Source: Rheum nobile
Taxonomy: Eukaryota > Streptophyta > Magnoliopsida > Caryophyllales > Polygonaceae
NCBI GenBank assembly: GCA_027886185.1
Contig: WOAB01000110.1
Span: forward strand, 372,001 to 436,000
Length of the DNA stretch: 64,000 bases
Direction: 5' to 3'
The position numbers were made by a program, and so were the translations under genes. How positions within the stretch are numbered: the first letter of the stretch is position 1; each line of letters begins with the position of its first letter. Positions 47,560 through 60,314 of this stretch are shown here, one piece after another. The notes beneath the pieces were generated by a model. That model had not been told where the DNA came from, did not search any database, and saw only the letters and a list, made by a program, of their open reading frames with translations.

Positions 47560-49440
47560 TACTAAATGGACTTATGGGCCCAAATCATATTTTTTGTAAA
47601 CTGTAAATTTTTAATGCAAATTTGAATTGGTTTAATGGGCTTTTAGGCCCAAGTAGAATACATCCAGAAGTGAAATAGATGCCCAACTCAAAAACCCCGG
47701 TTTATGTAAAAAGTTATTATTTGTATTAAATTTAATTTGTCCCTTGTCATTTCTCTTTAATACCACCAAATCTCAACATTATATTATTTTGGTTTAATTC
47801 GTCCATAACACTGTCACTGGAAATTTTGAGATATATATTCCAAATAAAATAAATAAATATACAAACTAAACATTTATTTTAATTATATAATTTTATATAA
47901 ACAAATGTAAATAATTAAAAAAATGTACATACTAATTATTTATTTTAATATAATTAAAATAATACATATTTTTAAATACAAAATGGACTAATGGGCCCAC
48001 GTTTTAATGGTATAGGAAATAGGATAGATGAAATCGAAATGAGTTAATGGGCTTTAAGGCCCAATTACCATGTCTCGATCTAACCAAATGGCCCAACCCC
48101 AAATACAAAATCTCGTCCATTTACTATTTATTTTCTTTTGTATTAAAAATAAAATAAGAAAAAAGAAGCCGGAAACCCTACCATATCACTCTCCTCATTT
48201 CATCAATTTCATTTCTCCGCCGTTTGTGGTTTCTCTCTATCTTTTTCTTGAAGTTTCAAGAACTGTCTTTCCTCTTTCAATCTTTCCAGTTCCATCGCCA
48301 ATTTTCTTTCCACTTTCAACCTTCCATTTTGCTCTTTCTGTAAATGTCGTCCAAGCCTTCGTCTTGTTTTTTTTAATCTTCATAAAAAACACTTTGATCT
48401 AGAGGTTCCAGATCCGATTTTTTTTTTCACACAAAACACTCTGATGGATATCTACATCGCACAACCTCCTTTCTTTGACCTAGAACTCACAGATCCACAA
48501 AAAACATGAGATTACTCTAGAAACTCTTTCAGATCTAGCGACTTTCTCTCTCAGATCGAAAAAAAACATATATTCTACATTATCTGTGTACCCTGCAAAG
48601 GACGCCAAAGAACACTAACGGAGATCTGGAGCTTGACAATGGAGGGTTACCTAAACCCTAATTTTATGACAGATCTAACCATTCGTGTTCATTAAAATAA
48701 GGTATGTAACATCTCTCCTTATTTATCTCTATCTCCGGCTACATATTCCTTTTTAAATGCTCGACTGGCTTGTTCACTTTGAAAATTGAGCAAACATTAT
48801 TATGGGCGATTTTGGATTTCATTGTGTGTTGATTTTTTTTCCTGCTTCATCACTTTCGCATATATTGACAATTTTTTTTCATACGATGATATGAGGACTT
48901 TTGGACATTGTTGAGGATTGTACCTTGAATAAGGAGGCTCTGGCGCTCTCCCTACCGTCATGAAAGTAATCTGTATATCTATTTACTTGCATCTTTTTGA
49001 TTTTGGTGTTTTAAAAAAAAATCGAATGCCTTATATTCATTGTTTTAATTTCATTAGGTCTTGATTTTCGATGTATTACAATCAATTTTCATGTGGGATT
49101 TTAATTTCATTTGGTCTTGATTTCTTTTTACTGGCCCATACAATATACTAATTTTTTTTCACATAACAACCTATGTGTTTTTTTGTATAAATGTTTTTGG
49201 ATTTAGTCTGAGTCATGATTTTTTTATTAAACTAATGAATTGATTCAATCATATACGGATTAAAAAATTGATTTCAGAAAAAAAAATCTACTTTAACAAC
49301 AAAAAATTATAGATAAGAAGCCTCTAGAAAAGTGTAATATTTTTTTACGTTGGTAGGATATTATGGGCTTCTAGGCCCATTAAATTTGAATACAACGGAT
49401 TATATTTTAAATAAGTGTTATAAACTTAATGGGCTTATTG
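47560..49440. promoter_or_regulatory. GGGCC/TGGGC motif cluster, part 1, with pyrimidine-rich leader
   Basis: Motifs such as ATGGGCTTTTAGGCCCA (47636) and GGGCTTTAAGGCCCAATT (48050) are spaced along the region. The pyrimidine-rich stretch 48175-48560 with AACCCTA-type elements corresponds to the purine-rich leader at 7800-8060 of the left Helitron, on the opposite strand. A short frame at 48070-48402 runs through this low-complexity stretch and is not convincing. Confidence 0.35.
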
Positions 49441-49462
49441 GCCTAATTAAAAAGTAGTACAA

Positions 49463-49664
49463 TGTAATACCCCGGATTTGTAATCCATTATAAGGATTAG
49501 AGTGATACCCATGTCAACAAGAGCTCTTCCTAATCTTGGTTCAAGTGAGGACAAAGAACTAGGAAGTTAAGCGTGCTAGGGCGGGAGTAGTACTGGGATG
49601 GGTGACCTCCTGGGAAGTTCCCATTTGGCATGGGGACATCGCTTCTAAGGCTGTGGGCCTTACA
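49463..49664 (+). mobile_element. Cassandra-type TRIM solo LTR carrying 5S rRNA sequence
   Basis: 202 bp from TGTAATACCCCGG to GGGCCTTACA, flanked by the perfect duplication TACAA at 49458-49462 and 49665-49669. Bases about 49562-49615 match the 3' half of plant 5S rRNA, including AAGTTAAGCGTGCT, GGAGTAGTACTGGGATGGGT and GACCTCCTGGGAAGT, which covers the internal polymerase III promoter (A box, IE, C box). LTR-borne 5S promoters are the hallmark of Cassandra elements. No second LTR or internal region is present. Confidence 0.92.
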
Positions 49665-50477
49665 TACAACAGACTAAAAATTAATTTATATATTTGTTGT
49701 TTAAAAAAAACTAAGTAATTTTCGACCAAAAAAATTGAAGTAACAGGCTTATTGGCCCATTACTTGTTTAATAGTATTAATTGGGCTCATAAACCAGAAA
49801 TAACAATATGAGGCAAACTCAATTTGTTTAATGGGCTTCAAATTGGTTTCTGAAAAAATATGTTATATATAAATATAAGAGTATCGTAAATAAGTATTGA
49901 TTTCTGAAACAAAATGACAACTAAATTTAAATGGGCTTCTAATTATTTCATATCTATTTCATTCTATGTACTGGGCTTATTGGCCCATTAAATTTTAATG
50001 TGTATATATATAATTTGTATGTCCGGCCGAATATGTATATGTAAGGGAAGTTCCCATTTGGCATGGGGACATCGCTTCTAAGGCTGTGGGCCTTACATAC
50101 AACAGACTAAAAATTGATTTATATATTTGTTGTTTAAAAAAAACTAAGTAATTTTTGACCAAAAAAATTTAAGTAACGGGCTTATTGGCCCATTACTTAT
50201 TTAATAGTATTAATTGGGCTCATAAACCAGAAATAACAATATGAGGCAAACTCAATTTGTTTAATGGGCTTCAAATTGGTTTCTGAAAAAATATGTTATA
50301 TATAAATATAAGAGTATCGTAAATAAGTATTGATTTCTGAAACAAAATGACAACTAAATTTAAATGGGCTTCTAATTATTTCATATCTATTTCATTCTAT
50401 GTACTGGGCTTATTGGCCCATTAAATTTTAATGTGTATATATATAATTTGTATGTCCGGCCGAATATGTATATGTAA
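49612..50477. repeat. 433-bp tandem duplication starting inside the Cassandra LTR
   Basis: Copy 1 (49612-50044) and copy 2 (50045-50477) differ at about five positions, so they are nearly 99 percent identical. The unit begins GGGAAGTTCCCATTTGGC in the 5S part and includes the last 53 bases of the LTR and 380 bases of flanking Helitron sequence with GGGCTTATTGGCCCA motifs. Confidence 0.96.
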
Positions 50478-51060
50478 AATTTAATACAATCGATTAAAAT
50501 TTATATTGCTTCATAAACTATAATGGGCTTTTAGGCCCAATTAAAAAATTGACAAAATTCTATTTGCGGCCCAAACCTATATATCTGGCAAATATTCGAA
50601 GATATGTAGTATACACTTTTAAATGGATTTATTAGCCCATTTAATACTTAATACTTGTAATTAGGCTGCTAAATTTTAATGGGGTTATTTTGGGCTTTAG
50701 GCCCAAATTTAAAATTATTTATATGTAAAGTCCGGCAAAAAAAATCGACCCACTCTGCTATATATAAAATTCACTACTACCGACTAAATAGTTTATTATA
50801 TGTTTATTTTTTAAAACAAAAAAATAAGTAATGGGATTATTGGCCCATTACATGTTTAATAGTATATATTCATCACCTGATTATATTAAATGGGCTCATA
50901 GACCTGAAAAAATATTATAAGCCCAATTCCAGTTGGTTTAATGGGCTTCACATTGGTATCTGCAATCTACTATTTCGCTTTATAAAAATAAAAAAATTCA
51001 AAGCTTCCAGATCCATCTATACATTTGCAAACCCTATATCTTCCCTTATTTTATTTTGCT
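50478..51060. promoter_or_regulatory. GGGCC/TGGGC motif cluster, part 2
   Basis: It continues the motif series, for example ATGGGCTTTTAGGCCCAATT near 50523, TTTGGGCTTTAGGCCCAAA near 50690 and TTATTGGCCCATTA near 50837. The function is inferred from the motif only. Confidence 0.35.
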
Positions 51061-51151
51061 GTTTCGCTTTCTCTCACTCCTTTTTTTAGATTTAAATATT
51101 TTCTTTCCTTCTGAACATTCCAGAACCATGAAGATTTCTATTTACAACTTC

Positions 51152-51153
51152 AA

Positions 51154-51244
<91 letters not shown>
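51152..51244. repeat. (CT)n microsatellite
   Basis: About 46 CT repeats, GA on the Helitron's own strand. Confidence 0.97.
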
Positions 51245-51247
<3 letters not shown>

Positions 51248-51586
51248 CTTCCTAAAAGGACTCTGCAACATTCAAGAACCATGAGGATTTCTATTTACAG
51301 CTTCAATATCTCTTTCTCACTCTCTCTCTGTCTTACTCTCTCTCTCTCTAAGTAACCGTAAACCCTTTCTATTTGCTTTTACAAAGATTTCAGATCCAAA
51401 AAAGTACTTTCAAAACCATGGTGTAATTTCTTCGTACTCATCAGATCCAGTTTGTTTCTTTCAGATCCAAAAAAAGAAGAAAACATGCAAAGCCACCATC
51501 GCAATTTATGAAGCGATCTAGAGGATGATGAACAGATATGGAAGGTGGATGTTGTGCCAACATTTCTATGTCGAATGTAAGCAAGA

Positions 51587-51590
<4 letters not shown>

Positions 51591-51662
<72 letters not shown>
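51591..51662. repeat. (CT)n microsatellite
   Basis: About 36 CT repeats, 350 bases from the previous array. Confidence 0.97.
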
Positions 51663-51665
<3 letters not shown>

Positions 51666-52679
51666 AACTCCATCTCTGCCGACCCCTTCGGTTTGAAATC
51701 CTCCACCCGTTCTACTGAATAATATTGATTTTTTTGGTCATTAAGTATATGAATCAAAATAATGATTTCTTATGAGTCGTTCTATTCTGGTTCATGGATT
51801 TTACACATTATAAATAATATAATTTCACATAGATTCTTTTAGAAAAAGACTATGCATGTTTGGTTAGATCTGTTTTTTTGTTTCATTCTTTTTTGTTTAA
51901 TTCTGATATATGTTCTTGGCATGATTTCTTTTTCATAACTGTATGGCATGAATTGATTGATTGAAGACAGATGCCAAATTTATTGTTTCAGCAACTTTAA
52001 ATGGCTTATTGACCAATTGAATATACTATATGTATTAATGACAGTGAAAGAAACATATGGGCTAATACGGCCAAATAAATTTTCTATAACTTTGTATGTG
52101 CGGAACAAATAGTGACAAACAGTTAATTTGTGATGTAACTTCGTCTTAGGTTTATTTCGGTTTTGTTCATTAATTATCACGATCTGTTAACCTAAATCCT
52201 AAAGGACTCAAGTTTTTAATTTTTTGAGGTTTATTTATGAAATCACTCATCATTTCATAAAATTTTGCTTTCTGCAGTCCTTTAATAAATATTTATTTAT
52301 TTTTGTTTTTGCCTATAATTAGATAATATTTTCCTTAGTTGTCTGTTTATGTTTGTGCAAGTATGATTTATAATTTGAAACTCTGTAATCATATATATAT
52401 TAAGGAAAACTATCAGTGTTGAAATATATATGTTGCAATGTATGTATAAGAGACAATACCTTTTTCTTAGATCTGTAGGCAATGTTGTTGTCATACAATA
52501 TCTGATTTCAACTTTGCAATTGTTTCCTATCTCTCATTGCATGTGAGCACGTGAGGTGTCCCTGATAACAACACTGAATATTACATTTGGGAATTTAAAT
52601 TTCATTCTGCACATAGTATGCAAGGTAGTCCTTGTGACATTCCATTTTAGATTTTTGTCTTCTTAACTTATATTCAAAT
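51663..52679. other. Helitron leader, no gene recognised
   Basis: AT-rich; nothing supportable. Confidence 0.4.
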
Positions 52680-53510
52680 TACTTACTTTTAAACTTTTGC
52701 AATTATAGATGCTTCTCAACTGGAAATCAGATAGCCACAATATTAAGGTCATTTTGGCTCATATTGTCCAAGGTAGTACTTTTGACATAAAAACTTAGCC
52801 TATCTGTATGATCTTCTACTCTAGTGTGATGACTGATTTAATAAATTTTGCATTTACAGGTTTGAACATATAAAATCGAAGATACATCTCCTACTCTGAT
52901 TCAATGTCCAAAAAAAGGTCATGGTTATTTATCTTTACAATTAGCATCATACTATATTAAATTACTCTATAACTCTATTATGTACTTACTTGTTTATTTT
53001 ATTCTAGGAATTCCATGTGGGATCAGACTCGAGCACTTAATATGGAATGTTATTTACCTAAACTGGAAGACCTAAAGGTATGCCTCCTATACTAAAATTT
53101 AGACTTTCTCATTTACCTGTATTGTAATTACTGATTTGCGACAATCATTGAATTACAGGTTTAAAGATTTAACTTCCAAGATACAACTCTTAATATGCAT
53201 TAAGATATACAATAAGGTCATGGTTCTATCTCTTGAAACTTAACATCACTATTGTACTTTATTTTATAAATGTATGCAGTACTTAACTGTTTATTCTTGG
53301 TATAGGAATCGCATGTGTGAGCTCAGGTTGGACTCAGAATTAACAAAATCAATTATGGGTATTGCATAAAAATGAAATACCTAAAGGTATGCTTCCTATA
53401 CTAAAATTTTGACTATGTTTATTGCTCATTAACTTGTATTGTAATTATTGATTTACGACAATTTGAATTACATGTTTCAAGATTTAAACTCCAAGATACA
53501 ATGACAGTTC
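52680..53510. repeat. Degenerate tandem repeat, about 300-bp unit, roughly three copies
   Basis: Each copy has ACAGGTTTxAAxATxTAA, a CCAAGATACAA-type segment, AAGGTCATGGTT and GGAATxxCATGTG, then CCTAAAGGTATGC. Starts lie near 52857, 53156 and 53470. The third copy is incomplete. Confidence 0.75.
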
Positions 53511-53994
53511 GTTGCAGAAAAAATAGAAATAGGAAATCAATGGAATAATATGTGAAATCAATCGGTTAATGAGTGCTCAGGAAATCAATGGACGAATATG
53601 CGAAATCAATTCCTCCAAAATTTTGAAAATGCATTGCAGAAATATATATTAATTACATTTTGTATGTACAATCGGTTAATGACATTGAAAGGAGTTAGAC
53701 CCAATGGAAGAATATGCGAAATCAATTCTAAAACAAAAAAAAACATAAACGAACTAAGAAATTCTTAAGAAACTCACTATTTATATGGCTTGTGCAGGAG
53801 AAGCAGCGAAATGGATTTGTGCAGGAGAACAAAGCTTTAGATTGTAATTGTGGGAGAGCCTCTCTATTTATATGGCCTAAAGATATGTATTATAATGATT
53901 TTATTTGATTGTGCACATATTGTACATGCCTTAATGGAACGGATTTGATTCTGTAAATGTATTGTGTACATGTTGAAATTGGAATAAAATCGTG

Positions 53995-54390
53995 TCTTGC
54001 AGATTTCATTGATTTGATTTCATATATTGCAGATTTCATATATATTGCAGCAAATCGTGTAGATTGCAGATTTCATATATTGCAGATTGATTTGATTTCA
54101 TATATTGCAGATTTCATATATATTACAGCAAATCGACCAGATTGCATATTTCATATATTGCAGATTTCATATATTGCAGATTTCTTACCATTTTATTTTA
54201 TTTGTATGTATGGCAATGTAGTATATATGAAATCTGCAAATCGTGCAGATTGCAGATTTCATATATTGCAGATTGCAGATTTCTTACCATTTTATTTTAT
54301 TTGTATGTATGGCAATGCAGTTTTCATGTAATTTGTTTTAGTTTCCAGCCAAGCATTTATTTTGTATGTATGGCAATGCAGGTTTTTAAT
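53995..54390. repeat. Tandem repeats of TTTCATATATTGCAGA and a TGTATGGCAATG block
   Basis: CAGATTTCATATATTGCAGA recurs about eight times in 53999-54280. A second block, TTTGTATGTATGGCAATG, recurs three times (about 54209, 54300 and 54362). Open frames here are repeat artefacts. Confidence 0.85.
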
Positions 54391-54920
54391 TTTTTTTAGC
54401 TAATTTCAAGCATCATCATGATTTTTTTGTTCTTTGCATTGATGGTTTAATGCAAAGAACACAAATGTCTATTTGTTTATTTTGTTGCAGGCTTTTTCTA
54501 AACATCTATTATAATAAAAAATCTACATGGTTTAATTTTAGACATATATATAATTTTGGATTACATAGTAGGTTTATTTTTTGCCATAGATATTGTGGCA
54601 GATCATATTTTTACGATTTGAAAATAATTAGTTACGAATTGGCAAATATTTTTTATGATATGCTGTATGTTATACGAAATATATGATGACAAAAATAGCG
54701 TCGCATATCATAAATTTACAATTTGGACAATATAATATTATATATATATTTTGACAGATCTTTATTGAAGGTAAAAAATGGCAAAATCCCAAAAAAAACC
54801 AAAATAGTTGCCATGTGTTCAAATTGATGTAGTAGTGTCACGTGACAAATAAAAAATTAGTGCATTCTTGGAGTGCCACGTGGCGTGATGGGTATTTGCG
54901 TTTAGTAGATATATAGTAGA
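54391..54920. other. Helitron 5' end region
   Basis: AT-rich, with GGAGTGCCACGTGGCGTG near 54868-54885, close to the 5' terminus at 54920. A 78-codon frame (54450-54686) resembles nothing I know. Confidence 0.4.
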
Positions 54921-55139
54921 TTCAGATAAAGTTATATTTTCTGTAAGTGGTAAGTATTATTCTAATAAAGTTGATTCAAGTAAAATGTAATGAACTGAAT
55001 TTTGTGTCTATTAATTACTCGTTTCAATCGAGTTTTTTTCGGAATGCAACATATTTACTTGTTGATTATGTTAAGCGTGACTAATATATAGTCCAGTACG
55101 TTCTTTTGACCCAAAAATATAGTACAACATTAAAGGTAT

Positions 55140-55628
55140 TTATAATGCCTTCAGATCAAGAGGGAACACAGAGGACTAGAACAGCTTGATTTGGGGGGAA
55201 TCAACACTTCCAGAACTTCTTTCATAAATGCACCTACTCCAGAGAAAGTCTTCACTGAGTTATGAATTGGGCAAGAATTGGTCAAAGACACAAAGATAAT
55301 GAGGTTTGGATTGACTGTATGAAGAGATTCAAAAAGAAACACAACTTTATCTTTTGTTTCTGGGTGAGCTACATAACCACAACAACCTGTTTTATTTGGA
55401 GATGTAGGAACATTAATGTATTTCAATCCAAAAACAATGTTCCATGATGATCATTAACCATGTTAGAAATTATGTACTAGCTAGATGGCAGAAAAACATT
55501 AAAGAAACTAGAAAGTGGCTTGAAAAGTTGGGGATTAGGAGATATTCCTTATAATACTTAGGGTTACCTAGATTGGGTTGTAATCTTTTATCATGAATGA
55601 AAATTTTACCTTTCATTCAAAAAAAAAT
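55140..55628 (+). mobile_element. LINE (L1-type) 3' fragment
   Basis: The frame from 55262 encodes DCMKRFKKKHNFIFCFW and then TTTTCFIWRCRNINVFQ, matching the reverse-transcriptase zinc-binding C-terminal region of plant LINEs, where an IWRERN-type motif is usual. After a stop the homology seems to continue (TRKWLEKLGIRRYSL, another frame or after further stops). The 3' end has the plant LINE-like tail, TTGTAATCTTTTATCATGAA, and then a short poly-A at 55619-55628. The copy is 5'-truncated, as LINEs usually are, and degenerate. Confidence 0.65.
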
Positions 55629-55983
55629 TAGGACAAGTTTTGGATTAATGACTTAATATTATGACCGAGCTTGCTCAAATTCGACAGGATCGAAACCCTA
55701 ACCAAACTTGTGCACAAATTGACTTTTCTTAGCTTCTAATTAAATAACATCATAAAGAAAATGAATTGATCAATACTCCGAGATAAAGTGTATAATATTT
55801 GTGAGATCGATTCGAATAAATATTAGATATATAGTTTGATATATCGTTATCAAGATGGATATATCATATTTATCAACGTATATGCCACTTCCACTAGTAT
55901 TGCTTTTACTCTCGCATGTCAACACTCATACGCATGTATACACACATCACTTTCATACCATGCTATACACACCTCTATATATA

Positions 55984-56900
55984 AGAGGTGAGTTCAAGTA
56001 AAACGAGTTTTTGGGTAAAACGGATGTACTAACCAGGAACGTCGAATTGAGAGAAATGAATGGCTAGATCTGATGTTCCTATAGAGATCTATGAGGAAGA
56101 CTATATGGGATTATATTTGATGAGAATCTGTTTCCTAAAATTAAGGGGGTTGTTGCCAATATTAAAATAAATAATAAAAGATATCAAATAACGATATTAT
56201 TTATTTTGACATGATCTCTCTTAATTAACCCATAATTTGATATTCTCTCAGATTCCATCCTCTCTATAACAAGTTATTGGATTGAACATATTCATCGTCA
56301 CTCATGATATTAGACATGATATTCACGATACTATACATGATATTCACGACATTAGACTGTGAATACTCTTGTTATTAGATACGAATATCGTCATACATTG
56401 CTATTAATCTTTGTTTTTGTACTATATTTGTGTGAATACGCTTGTTATTAATTTAGAATACCGTCCTATATTTGTGTAAATATCACCCTTTAAAGACATG
56501 AATATCAGCACTTTAAAACATGAATATCACACTTGATGAAATGAATATAATCAAATATGAATATCACCACCGAAATACATGAATATCACCACCTAATTAC
56601 ATGAATATCACCAACCAAATACACGGATATCACCACCTAATTACATAAAAATCAACACTCAATTAGATGAATATCAACACCCAATTACATGAATATCACC
56701 AACCAAATACACGGATATCACCACCTAATTACATAAAAATCAACACTCAATTAGATGAATATCAACACCCAATTACATGAATATCACCACCCAATTACAT
56801 TACTATCACCACCTAATTACAGTAATATCACCACTTAATATCGCGAATATCACGTCTAATATCGTGAATATCATCCTAATATCGTGAATATCATGTGTAG
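55984..56900. mobile_element. Left end of a third TIR element with GAATATC array
   Basis: GAGTTCAAGTAAAACGAGTTT and then GGGTAAAACGGATGTACTAA match the ends of elements 1 and 2. The array of TGAATATCACCACCTAATTA-type repeats occupies 56270-56900. It includes a perfect 88-bp duplication, 56603-56690 repeated at 56691-56778. No right end was found; it may be lost. Confidence 0.5.
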
Positions 56901-59300
56901 TCGACTTTTTTCGAATATTTAATGACAGTTAACAATTGCATCGTCGCGCCAGATCTTGAGATATCATGGTCGTGTTCGATAGCTAGCTGTCACATTTCTT
57001 GTCATCTTCGTCAAACATCGCTTCCTTTCTTCTCATATCAGTCTGATATCGTCAAACCCTAATATTAAAATAAAATCAATAAAAATAATCAAATCAAACA
57101 AAGTAATCTCTAAACATCAAAGACACCTCCTTTAATCTCATCAAGTTCATACAAAAATTCTACAAATCCTAAAAATTAAAGACAAACACTAAACAAGAAA
57201 CAAGCAATGGTTTCACAAAGAATGGCCAGGAAATTTATATAAATTGATAAAGCTTTTGCGTGGATGAATCACACCGTAAAACATAAATATCACAATTGAA
57301 AACGTACAATATCAAACATTATTACACCATATAAACTTACACTCAATCTACTCTTATATGTAAGCTTCATTATGCTTTCCAACTTTACTTCATGACCATG
57401 TGCAATTTGCATGTGCTCCAGTGTTTTCGCAAATTTAACCTAATGGGTCGATGTAATGGTATATTAATATATCGATCTCACTTCATTTATGTTAAACTTA
57501 AAGTCATGTACGTTGATAAACAGGAACGTGTTAACATCAATAATGATTCATCCATATTAAATTATACATCGAATATGTGACAAAGAAGTTGGGACTCTCA
57601 TATATAAACACTCTAATTAGCATCAATAATGATTCATCCATTCTTTCTTTCATACTTCAATATCGTTTCCCATTCAATATATTCTTATTTGTCAAACCCT
57701 GGGAAAAAAGTTAGATTTTTTAACATGTCTAGTTTAAATTGTACTAGTTACATCATTTTTTTGTTACTGATGCATACAATTACTATTCTTTTAACCTATG
57801 TCTTATTCGAATTTTGTAATATACTCCATCTTTATTTATTTATATTATCTATAATTAGGGTTTATTGACACCTTACTGGTGTAATAAATCAAATTTTGTT
57901 ACAAGAAAATATAGCTATTGGTTTTTTTTACCTTTTGGTTTATAGCTAGGAATCCTATGATGCACTAGCTTGGCCGATAATAATAGTTGCCGTTAAAAAC
58001 AAATAATGAAGTCGATGATTACCAAAAATGTGCAAGACATTCTAGACGGCCCTTGGTTGGGAGCACCTGTTTTTATATATTAACGATTTTTCTAACGGTT
58101 TTTCTAGTGTGTATCCATTGACACACTCTAACAAGTTAAAGTATGAAATTATCTATAATTTATTTTCTAATAGAGAATGGATAAACCCTTAAGAAAAAAA
58201 ATTAAACTAATGGTTAAAAAAATTATTACTAAAAATGGATTTGTTAGATTGTGCCCATGGGCACACACTAGAAAAAAACATTTTCTAACATATGCTCTTA
58301 GGGCATGGGTTAAAATCTCTTATATATAAAGTTTTATTATGTGTTAATTTTTTAAAATTTTATAATTTTTTTTAAATGAGTTCACCCTATTTTTTAGGGT
58401 TTATATTCCTTAATAGAAATTTTTAACCTATGCCCTAATTGTGTGCAATCATTTACCTTCTTTTGCGATTTCCAACCCCTATTTGAAGACTTTCTCGTTG
58501 ATTAAGCCTTGTTGGATTGTTTGATCGGTTGTGTCTGTATTCTTGTTTCTTTTGTTGTGTCTGTTGTTTTTATTTTTGTTTTGTTTATTTGTTGTTGTTT
58601 TAGTTCGTTTGGTTGTTTGCTCTGTCGGGTGTTTCGATGTCGTTTGTTCGGCCTCTCGAATTTTCAGGTTTAATTATTTTGGATTCTTGAATTCTTACTT
58701 TATCAAAAAAAATTACACATCTTGAATCACGTGGTGAATATATATAGACACATGAAAAACCCATCTTCTCTTTAGCTACTTGTATATGCACTAGCTTTCC
58801 TTTGATTTGATTTAATTTGAGGTTGATTTTGACGACACCCATGATCGAGACTTAATAAGGAAACTGCTTTTGCTAGCTAGCTTATTCTATAGTCTATATC
58901 ATCATCCTCAGCCACGTAACCTACTAACCAAAAGCAAATTAATATGGACCATTTCGATCGATGGAGTCCTTTCATCCATCTAGAATCACGTGGTGAATAA
59001 CTTTCCTAGGGAAGTCCACCATGGGTGTCCAAGCTAGCTAGGTACACTGTCGGATCGGACCAGCTTGTTGCGTGGATCTAGCTTGTCGACATGTCATATA
59101 TAGCACTCATATATTTGGTTGTGTTGGGTGACTTTAATATCACATGTGAAGCCTATTTTCCTAGCTAATAAGATTACTATATACATATAGATCCGTAATC
59201 AGGTAAGAAGCGCAGATCCCGTGCGAAATACGAAGCCTTTTCGATCATTGATTCACAAGTATCTCCCCTCCCTTTGATGTTATTCTTTTTTTCTTTAAAA
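56901..59300. other. Spacer, no gene recognised
   Basis: Small frames at 57392, 57629 and 58531 encode hydrophobic or low-complexity peptides without recognisable features. A 17-bp direct repeat, GAATCACGTGGTGAATA, lies at 58724-58740 and 58983-58999. Confidence 0.4.
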
Positions 59301-59310
59301 AAACTAAAAA

Positions 59311-59400
59311 CTCAATGACTCAGATGGTAGTGGAGTTGTGGAGAATCATGAGGTACCGGTCTTGGGTTTCAAGTCCCTCCAACAATACACCATTGTTATT
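59311..59400 (+). mobile_element. tRNA-derived SINE-like segment
   Basis: CAGATGGTAGTGGAGTTGTGG resembles a polymerase III A box and GGGTTTCAAGTCCCTCC resembles a B box, about 45 bases apart. This is the head structure of tRNA-derived SINEs. No target duplication or tail is defined. Confidence 0.4.
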
Positions 59401-59761
59401 TTTAATTTTAATTTTTTTCAATTTTTTCTTAATTTTGTGAACCACAAAATTTTTAAATTGTCTTCAATTAAATCTAAAAGATAGGAGACATTATCATATA
59501 TGAACATTAAGTGACAATATATGAACATTAGATGAGAATGTATGAACATCAACATACAATATATAAACATCTAGTTATGAACCTCATAGAATTAATATTT
59601 GAGCATGTGAATGTTACATATCAACCTTGACGTTATTAGATATGAACATCGACACACAACGATCGGGTAAAACGAATTTGAAAAACATATGAACATGTGC
59701 ATGTTACATATGAACCTCAAAGATCAAGCAAAGATAAATTTCAAATATGCACATGTGCATG

Positions 59762-60314
59762 CAGTAGCGGATCTAGAACTTAATCGAAGGGGGGCGAATT
59801 TCGTATATTTTTCACTTCATAAATCGATATTTATATTAATATTTTAAAATTACAAAAAATATTAGATTCACCTTTTGAAAATTGATTAATTCATGCAGAA
59901 TATACTCTATTTTTTAGCGTTTTGAAAATTTATTTGAATAATGTAAGATTTTTAATTTTTGTGTTAAATTAAAACATGGAAGAAAAAATAAAAAATAAAA
60001 GAGAAATAAACATGCATAATAAACACAAAGATTTTAATAAAGCAATTAAAACTCAATTTTTTAACAAAAGTAGGAAAAAAAAGGTTGGGGAAGGGATTTG
60101 AACTCATGACCTTTAGCTTTTTTCACACAAGTTTCAGGACAAATACCACTAGACCAATTCATTTTTCTTGTCATTTACATATCATTTTATGTATATATAA
60201 TGAAAATTCAAAATTCAAAAGAAGGCTTAACCAAAAATTCGACATACTATAAGAGATTTACCGGGGGAAAGCGGGGGCTACCGCCCCCCTAGCCCCCCTG
60301 TAGATCCGCCCCTG
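59762..60314. mobile_element. hAT MITE with TSD TGTGCATG
   Basis: 553 bp. TGTGCATG lies at 59754-59761 and 60315-60322. The left end CAGTAGCGGATCTAGAAC and the complemented right end CAGGGGCGGATCTACAGG are inverted repeats. The right subterminal part is a C-rich run (GCTACCGCCCCCCTAG). Confidence 0.93.
60090..60157 (-). other. tRNA-like (SINE head) sequence inside the hAT MITE
   Basis: On minus it reads TGGTCTAGTGGTATTTGTCC, like an A box, and later GTCATGAGTTCAAATCCC, like a B box. No complete tRNA cloverleaf is evident, so a SINE-derived or decayed tRNA origin is more likely than a working tRNA gene. Confidence 0.5.

Larger units (their letters stand above)
46158..54920 (-). mobile_element. 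Non-autonomous minus-strand Helitron
   Basis: The 3' end (left on plus) is CTAG at 46158-46161 with a perfect CCCGTGC-CTT-GCACGGG hairpin at 46169-46185. The 5' end (right) is TCTACTATATATCTAC on minus, complement of the bases ending at 54920. The flanks T46157-side A and 54921 fit an A/T target. It shares the first exons of the left Helitron (46505-47374) but lacks Rep and helicase. It also shares the GA arrays and GGGCC-motif cluster in the same order. A Cassandra solo LTR and a 433-bp duplication lie inside it. Confidence 0.85.

Noticed and set aside
49559..49630. A 5S rRNA gene
   Set aside because: Only the 3' half of 5S rRNA is present and it lies inside an LTR with TG-CA ends and a TACAA target duplication; it is a Cassandra LTR.
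51056..51722. Ser-Leu repeat proteins over the CT arrays
   Set aside because: Microsatellite artefacts.
60090..60157. Functional tRNA gene
   Set aside because: Only A- and B-box-like words are recognisable; no cloverleaf with paired acceptor stem was found.
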